Source: an uncultured Roseburia sp.
Lineage (GTDB): Bacteria; Bacillota; Clostridia; Lachnospirales; Lachnospiraceae
Direction: 5' to 3'
DNA: 63,515 nt
NCBI GenBank assembly: GCA_900542495.1
Contig: UQNW01000020.1
Span: forward strand, 1 to 63,515
Positions 60,140 to 63,515 of this stretch are shown here, piece after piece. Made by a program: the position numbers and the translations under genes. The stretch's first letter is position 1; every line of letters starts with the position of its first letter. The notes under the pieces were generated by a model. That model was not told the origin of the DNA. It was given only the letters and a program-made list of their open reading frames with translations, and did not search any database.

Positions 60140-60376
60140 ATGAGAACAATATTTGCAGAATACAATCCACAGTGCAACAGCATTGATGTATATACTAATA
60201 CGGGCTATATACTCCGTATTGATTGTTGGGAAGCAGAAAAAAATTTAAGAACCACACCTGGATCTGATTGTGCTTTGACATCGCTTGCAATCGATGAGCC
60301 ATTAGAATATGCAAGGTTATATCTTGATGGGAATTTACAGATGTGGGTAGATGCTGAAGATTCATTAGAGTTATGA
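60140..60376 (+). CDS. DUF6061-like small protein, 78 aa
   Basis: Start MRTIFAEYNPQCNSIDVYTN with AAGGAG upstream; YTNTGYILRIDCWEAEKNLR and YARLYLDGNLQMWVDAED. Matches a small family (recalled as DUF6061) that travels with Clostridia IMEs. Function unknown. Confidence 0.75.
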   Translation: MRTIFAEYNPQCNSIDVYTNTGYILRIDCWEAEKNLRTTPGSDCALTSLAIDEPLEYARLYLDGNLQMWVDAEDSLEL

Positions 60377-60430
60377 TTATTCCAATCAAAATCTACTAGA
60401 ATTTATTAAAAATTAGCTTCATAATTTTAA

Positions 60431-60462
60431 AAGGACAGCCCTATTGCTATGAGGCTGTCCTT
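60431..60462. terminator. Terminator of the MATE gene
   Basis: AAGGACAGCC (60431-60440) / GGCTGTCCTT (60453-60462), perfect, A/T-rich flanks; bidirectional. Confidence 0.85.
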
Positions 60463-60509
60463 AAAAATACAATAGATAAACCTAGATTATTCTTGCTACT
60501 ATCTGATTG

Positions 60510-61829
60510 TTAAATTTTCTGTATTCCATATTGCAAATCTCCCTTTTCGCAATATTTTATTAGTATGAATGCCAGAATCGCTGAAAAAACACGTGCCAAT
60601 ACCGTACTCCACCATATCATAATCTGTCCACCAAATAAAGGTGGTAAAACAAGCATAAATATCAGCATCAATACTGGTTCAATGAATGTAAGAATGTATG
60701 ACAATCCACTTTTTTCAGTAGCATAAAATCCAGCTGTCGCTATTCTGGTAATCGCAACAAATGGTAATGACACTAAAAATATAGGTACAATTTTAGAAAT
60801 CTCAATACTTACTTCATAAGAAGCTCCGAAAACCCCTCCAATATTTGCTCTGTTTACATACATGATAATTCCACCACAAACAGCAAGAATTATTGCAAAA
60901 ATGTATGCCATTCTCTGAACTCCTCTCAGGCTTTCTTGATCCTTCTCACCATAAAAACGGCTCATTAAAGGTTGACTTCCATCACCTACGCCCTGCAATA
61001 TGAGATATATGATACAGATAATATAGGATACACATGCATAAGTTGCAATAGCTTTTTCTCCCCCATAAGAAGCGGAGAATCGGTTTATAAACACCAATGA
61101 AATATTAGGAGTCAATGCTAGCCCAAATGGTGCAAGACCTACTCTGAATATAGCGCCACACATTTCTTTTACATTTTTTAAGGATACATACACATAAAAC
61201 TTTTTATTATATAATGCGTATATGATTGCAATTGCTGCAGTCACACCCTGTCCGGCTATTGTAGCTGTGGCTGCACCTTTCATGCCCATTTCATATATCC
61301 ATACAAAGATAAAATCCAGAACAATATTGGTTATGAATCCACCAACCATCGCAAACATTGACCAGAAAGAGTTTCCATAATTTCTAATGAATGGCATCAT
61401 TCCAGTTCCAAGAATCTGCAATATTGCTCCAAGTGCTATAATTTTGATATAATCTGTCGCATTTGTTAATATAATTCCATCTGCTCCAAGCAATCCTAAA
61501 ATTTTAGACGAAAAGGAGTAAATAATTATGGTACTGATAACACTTACTATTACAAGAAGCCACCAGCTTGTAGCAATAAATTCTTCTGCCCGTTTTCCTT
61601 TCTTTTCTGCTGCATTAATTGAGTAATAAACAGCTCCTCCCATACCAATTCCTGTTCCAAGAGCCTGAATCAAAGCCACAATCGGATATGCAATATTAAT
61701 AGCCGAAAGTCCAGCATCTCCTATGGTATTGCCTACAAAATATCCATCCACTATCGCATATATTCCTGATAATGCAAATGCTATAATAGATGGAATAACA
61801 TATTTAAAAAATAATGATTTATGATTCAT
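60510..61829 (-). CDS. MATE-family multidrug efflux protein, 439 aa
   Basis: Start MNHKSLFFKYVIPSIIAFAL with AAGGAAGGAG upstream. Twelve membrane helices, with PSIIAFALSGIYAIVDGYFV and the repeat-half ANISLVFINRF type motif. Exports organic cations with Na+ or H+; substrate unknown. Start lies within the end of the MarR gene (11-base overlap), so it is in one operon under MarR control. Confidence 0.93.
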   Translation of the reverse strand: MNHKSLFFKYVIPSIIAFALSGIYAIVDGYFVGNTIGDAGLSAINIAYPIVALIQALGTGIGMGGAVYYSINAAEKKGKRAEEFIATSWWLLVIVSVISTIIIYSFSSKILGLLGADGIILTNATDYIKIIALGAILQILGTGMMPFIRNYGNSFWSMFAMVGGFITNIVLDFIFVWIYEMGMKGAATATIAGQGVTAAIAIIYALYNKKFYVYVSLKNVKEMCGAIFRVGLAPFGLALTPNISLVFINRFSASYGGEKAIATYACVSYIICIIYLILQGVGDGSQPLMSRFYGEKDQESLRGVQRMAYIFAIILAVCGGIIMYVNRANIGGVFGASYEVSIEISKIVPIFLVSLPFVAITRIATAGFYATEKSGLSYILTFIEPVLMLIFMLVLPPLFGGQIMIWWSTVLARVFSAILAFILIKYCEKGDLQYGIQKI

Positions 61830-62277
61830 TTTTCTTACAATCTCCTTCCTTGAAAAGTCTGATAAACAGCTCTGTATTATCATTAAGACTTTCTATATTC
61901 TCTAATCCCATTTTTTCGATTACATATATTTCTTTTGAGTGCAGTTTTTCTATGATATCTTTCGTATATTCCATTCCTGATTCTGTGAGGCATATCAGCT
62001 TATTTCTCTTGTCTGAATCATCAGATACCATATTGATGTATCCTTTTTTCTGAAAATCTTTTAGTATCGTATTTACCGTTTGCTTAGGTATATTCCATTT
62101 TTCACTTATCATTTTCTGCGTGCATCTTCCATTACTTTCATAAAATGAATACAAAGCAAAAACTCCATTTGAAGACAGTCCCTGATCCTTTGACCATTCC
62201 TCATACATTGCTGTACATTCTTTCCATAAAGCATAATATCGTTGCAACTGTATTATCATATTATTATCTTTTCTCAT
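61819..62277 (-). CDS. MarR-family regulator, 152 aa
   Basis: Start MRKDNNMIIQLQRYYALWKE with AGGAGG upstream. Winged helix: NGRCTQKMISEKWNIPKQTV, then DKRNKLICLTESGMEYTKDI (wing). Likely represses its own operon with MATE in response to a compound. Confidence 0.92.
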   Translation of the reverse strand: MRKDNNMIIQLQRYYALWKECTAMYEEWSKDQGLSSNGVFALYSFYESNGRCTQKMISEKWNIPKQTVNTILKDFQKKGYINMVSDDSDKRNKLICLTESGMEYTKDIIEKLHSKEIYVIEKMGLENIESLNDNTELFIRLFKEGDCKKNES

Positions 62278-62292
62278 CTTTTTCCTCCTTAA

Positions 62293-62345
62293 ATTAGTAC
62301 GAATCCGGACTTTTGTATTATAGTCCGAGTTCGTACTAATTGTCA
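62293..62345 (-). promoter_or_regulatory. MarR promoter with overlapping palindromic operator
   Basis: Inverted repeat ATTAGTACGAA (62293-62303) / TTCGTACTAAT (62330-62340) with inner CGGACT/AGTCCG. It covers the space between -35 TTGACA (62345-62340) and -10 TATAAT (62321-62316), so bound MarR would block polymerase. Confidence 0.8.
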
Positions 62346-62432
62346 AGATTTATTTATATACTTTTTCTTTATATAAACAATCAATAGTCCCTTACTAAGG
62401 ACAGGAAGATTATGAAATTTCCCTGTCCTCTT

Positions 62433-63401
62433 TTAATAATATCCTCGTTCTTCCATCCAGTCTTTCACATAACATCTGATTCCAATATAAATAATATGCG
62501 ACAGTAATAGCAATACAATAAGATTTATCGGATTAGCGTTTTTAATCCATTCTCCAAAGTAAATTACAACAGCTGTACTCGTTATCGCTACCACGATACT
62601 GATGATATCCCAACAATATTTCCGGTAGATTTTTCCTACCTGATAACCAATCCCGATTATCAGCCACCCGGTTATTACGAATAAAATTGCCATGACAGTA
62701 CCGGCAATCAGCCAGTACACAATCCCGGAAAGAATACTGTTAGGTATTCCACTGCTTAACTGTCCGAAAGAGTCTGCACCTGTCACAAACTCCCGAAATA
62801 AACTTCCCATTCCTTTTCCTAACGCACCGAAAAAGACGATACAGTCGTTAAGGAAAACCGGCGAAAGAATCGCAGTAAACAGTGTTGTTGTTATGCTGTA
62901 CCATGCCAGTAGAAACAAGATACTTTCATAACCAATCGTCATATTTTTATATTTCTTTTCTAACTGGCTTTTACGGCTATCGCATTTTTCTTTTGCTTTC
63001 CGGTAAGCAGTACGGTCACATTTTTCACATTTCTCATAAGGCACTTTTTTCTCAACAGCTACCTCTACCGTCTTTTGGTGTGTCTGTGCATAAAGTTTTT
63101 CCTGCTCTGCTTTTTCATACTTAAATTTCCATGCCACGGCTTCTGCGTCGGCTCTTTTCCTGCTGTCTGTCTCGCTGGTCAATCGTTCCTCTGTTTGCCT
63201 TAATCTTGTCCGCAATGCTTCGATATTCTCGGCTCTGTTTTCGCTGTTCAATTTCTCGTTCAAGGTCAGCGATTCGCTTAGCTGCCTGTTTAGTTCCTGG
63301 ATTGTCTGGTCTTTCTGATCCAGTTCGTCCTGCATCTGTTCGGTCATCAGCAGAAGTTCTTCCACCTGCCCGACGTTCTCTAAGTTTCTGCATTCGCTCA
63401 T
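62433..63401 (-). CDS. DUF6040-like coiled-coil membrane protein, 322 aa
   Basis: MSECRNLENVGQVEELLLMT with GAGGGAG upstream. N-terminal coiled coil (to about residue 110), C-x2-C CEKCDRTAYRKAKEKC, then four membrane helices (YESILFLLAWYSITTTLFTA; IVYWLIAGTVMAILFVITGW). Recalled as DUF6040, a regular neighbour of relaxase genes in Lachnospiraceae elements; unknown role in mobilization. Confidence 0.75.
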   Translation of the reverse strand: MSECRNLENVGQVEELLLMTEQMQDELDQKDQTIQELNRQLSESLTLNEKLNSENRAENIEALRTRLRQTEERLTSETDSRKRADAEAVAWKFKYEKAEQEKLYAQTHQKTVEVAVEKKVPYEKCEKCDRTAYRKAKEKCDSRKSQLEKKYKNMTIGYESILFLLAWYSITTTLFTAILSPVFLNDCIVFFGALGKGMGSLFREFVTGADSFGQLSSGIPNSILSGIVYWLIAGTVMAILFVITGWLIIGIGYQVGKIYRKYCWDIISIVVAITSTAVVIYFGEWIKNANPINLIVLLLLSHIIYIGIRCYVKDWMEERGYY

Positions 63402-63515
63402 CGATCTCCCTCGCTTTCTCTATCTGCTGTTTAAGGTCAGCAATTCGCTGTTCTGTTTCTGCAATAAGCTGTTCTCGTTGTTCAGCTTCTGCGTTAATTC
63501 CTGCCATTGCTGATT
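63121..63515 (-). CDS. C-terminus of a probable relaxase (partial)
   Basis: The open frame continues beyond the right edge. Visible part: EQREQLIAETEQRIADLKQQ, EKAREIDERMQKLRERR and a charged end (SIADKIKANRGTIDQRDRQQ). The coiled coil with IDERMQKLRERR is typical of the C-terminus of MobA/MobL-type relaxases. It overlaps the DUF6040-like gene by 281 bases in another frame. Confidence 0.5.
   Translation of the reverse strand, partial: SAMAGINAEAEQREQLIAETEQRIADLKQQIEKAREIDERMQKLRERRAGGRTSADDRTDAGRTGSERPDNPGTKQAAKRIADLEREIEQRKQSREYRSIADKIKANRGTIDQRDRQQEKSRRRSRGMEI

Larger units (their letters stand above)
58950..63515. mobile_element. Accessory region D, probable mobilizable element (partial)
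   Basis: VanZ-like, DUF6061-like, MATE/MarR, DUF6040-like and relaxase C-terminus in a row, right of the ilv operon; these families travel together in Lachnospiraceae IMEs/ICEs. Boundaries not resolved; continues past the window. Confidence 0.5.

Noticed and set aside
1..63515. CRISPR arrays, rRNA, tRNA, group II introns, IS transposases
   Set aside because: No regularly spaced direct repeats, no cloverleaf-type or rRNA sequences and no DDE transposase or reverse-transcriptase frames were found by reading.

Overview
The window looks like the chromosome of a spore-forming gut Lachnospiraceae (Roseburia or Agathobacter-like; inferred from gene families and AT-rich Firmicute signals, not proven). 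Core genes (groES-groEL with a perfect CIRCE operator, ilvN-ilvC, mgsA, degV-family, a chemoreceptor and a large DUF5716/DUF5717-type operon) are broken up by at least three mobile regions.

Region A (1 to about 16296) is the right-hand part of a phage- or IME-like element whose left end lies outside the window. A minus-strand operon carries small phage-type proteins, two HNH proteins, a PcfJ-like protein, an RNase H-like protein and an HUH rolling-circle Rep. It is followed by an array of tiny convergent genes with repeated leaders, a divergent Cro/CI-type switch, an Mrr-like nuclease, a type I toxin-antitoxin module, a structured leader and a large serine recombinase that abuts the host gene.

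Region B (16517-39349, 22,833 bp) is a complete Tn916/Tn5397-family ICE. It has a TndX-like serine recombinase at its left end, Orf7/8/9-type regulators, an ABC-F resistance-type gene in the tet(M) cargo slot with a leader peptide and two attenuator hairpins, the Tcp-type conjugation module, oriT and relaxase, two ArdA proteins, two self-contained cargo cassettes (one SieB-like) and a VaFE/thioester surface protein at the right end.

The most striking observation is that A and B interrupt the same host gene, the spore-coat manganese catalase cotJC. Its middle third lies between the two elements (16296-16518) and its C-terminal third lies beyond B (39350-39559). Joining B's ends at the shared CAGA (core GA) restores the canonical reading EDMAAEQKAR exactly in frame. 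The two insertion points coincide with the codons for di-manganese ligands. This resembles the sporulation-gene intervening elements (skin in sigK, SPbeta in spsM) and may be a developmentally reversible double interruption, although regulated excision is only a hypothesis.

Region C (39736-58811) is ordinary host chromosome. Region D (about 59000-63515) is accessory again: VanZ-like protein, DUF6061-type protein, MATE pump with a MarR regulator whose palindromic operator overlaps its promoter, a DUF6040-type membrane protein and the C-terminus of a probable relaxase that runs off the right edge.
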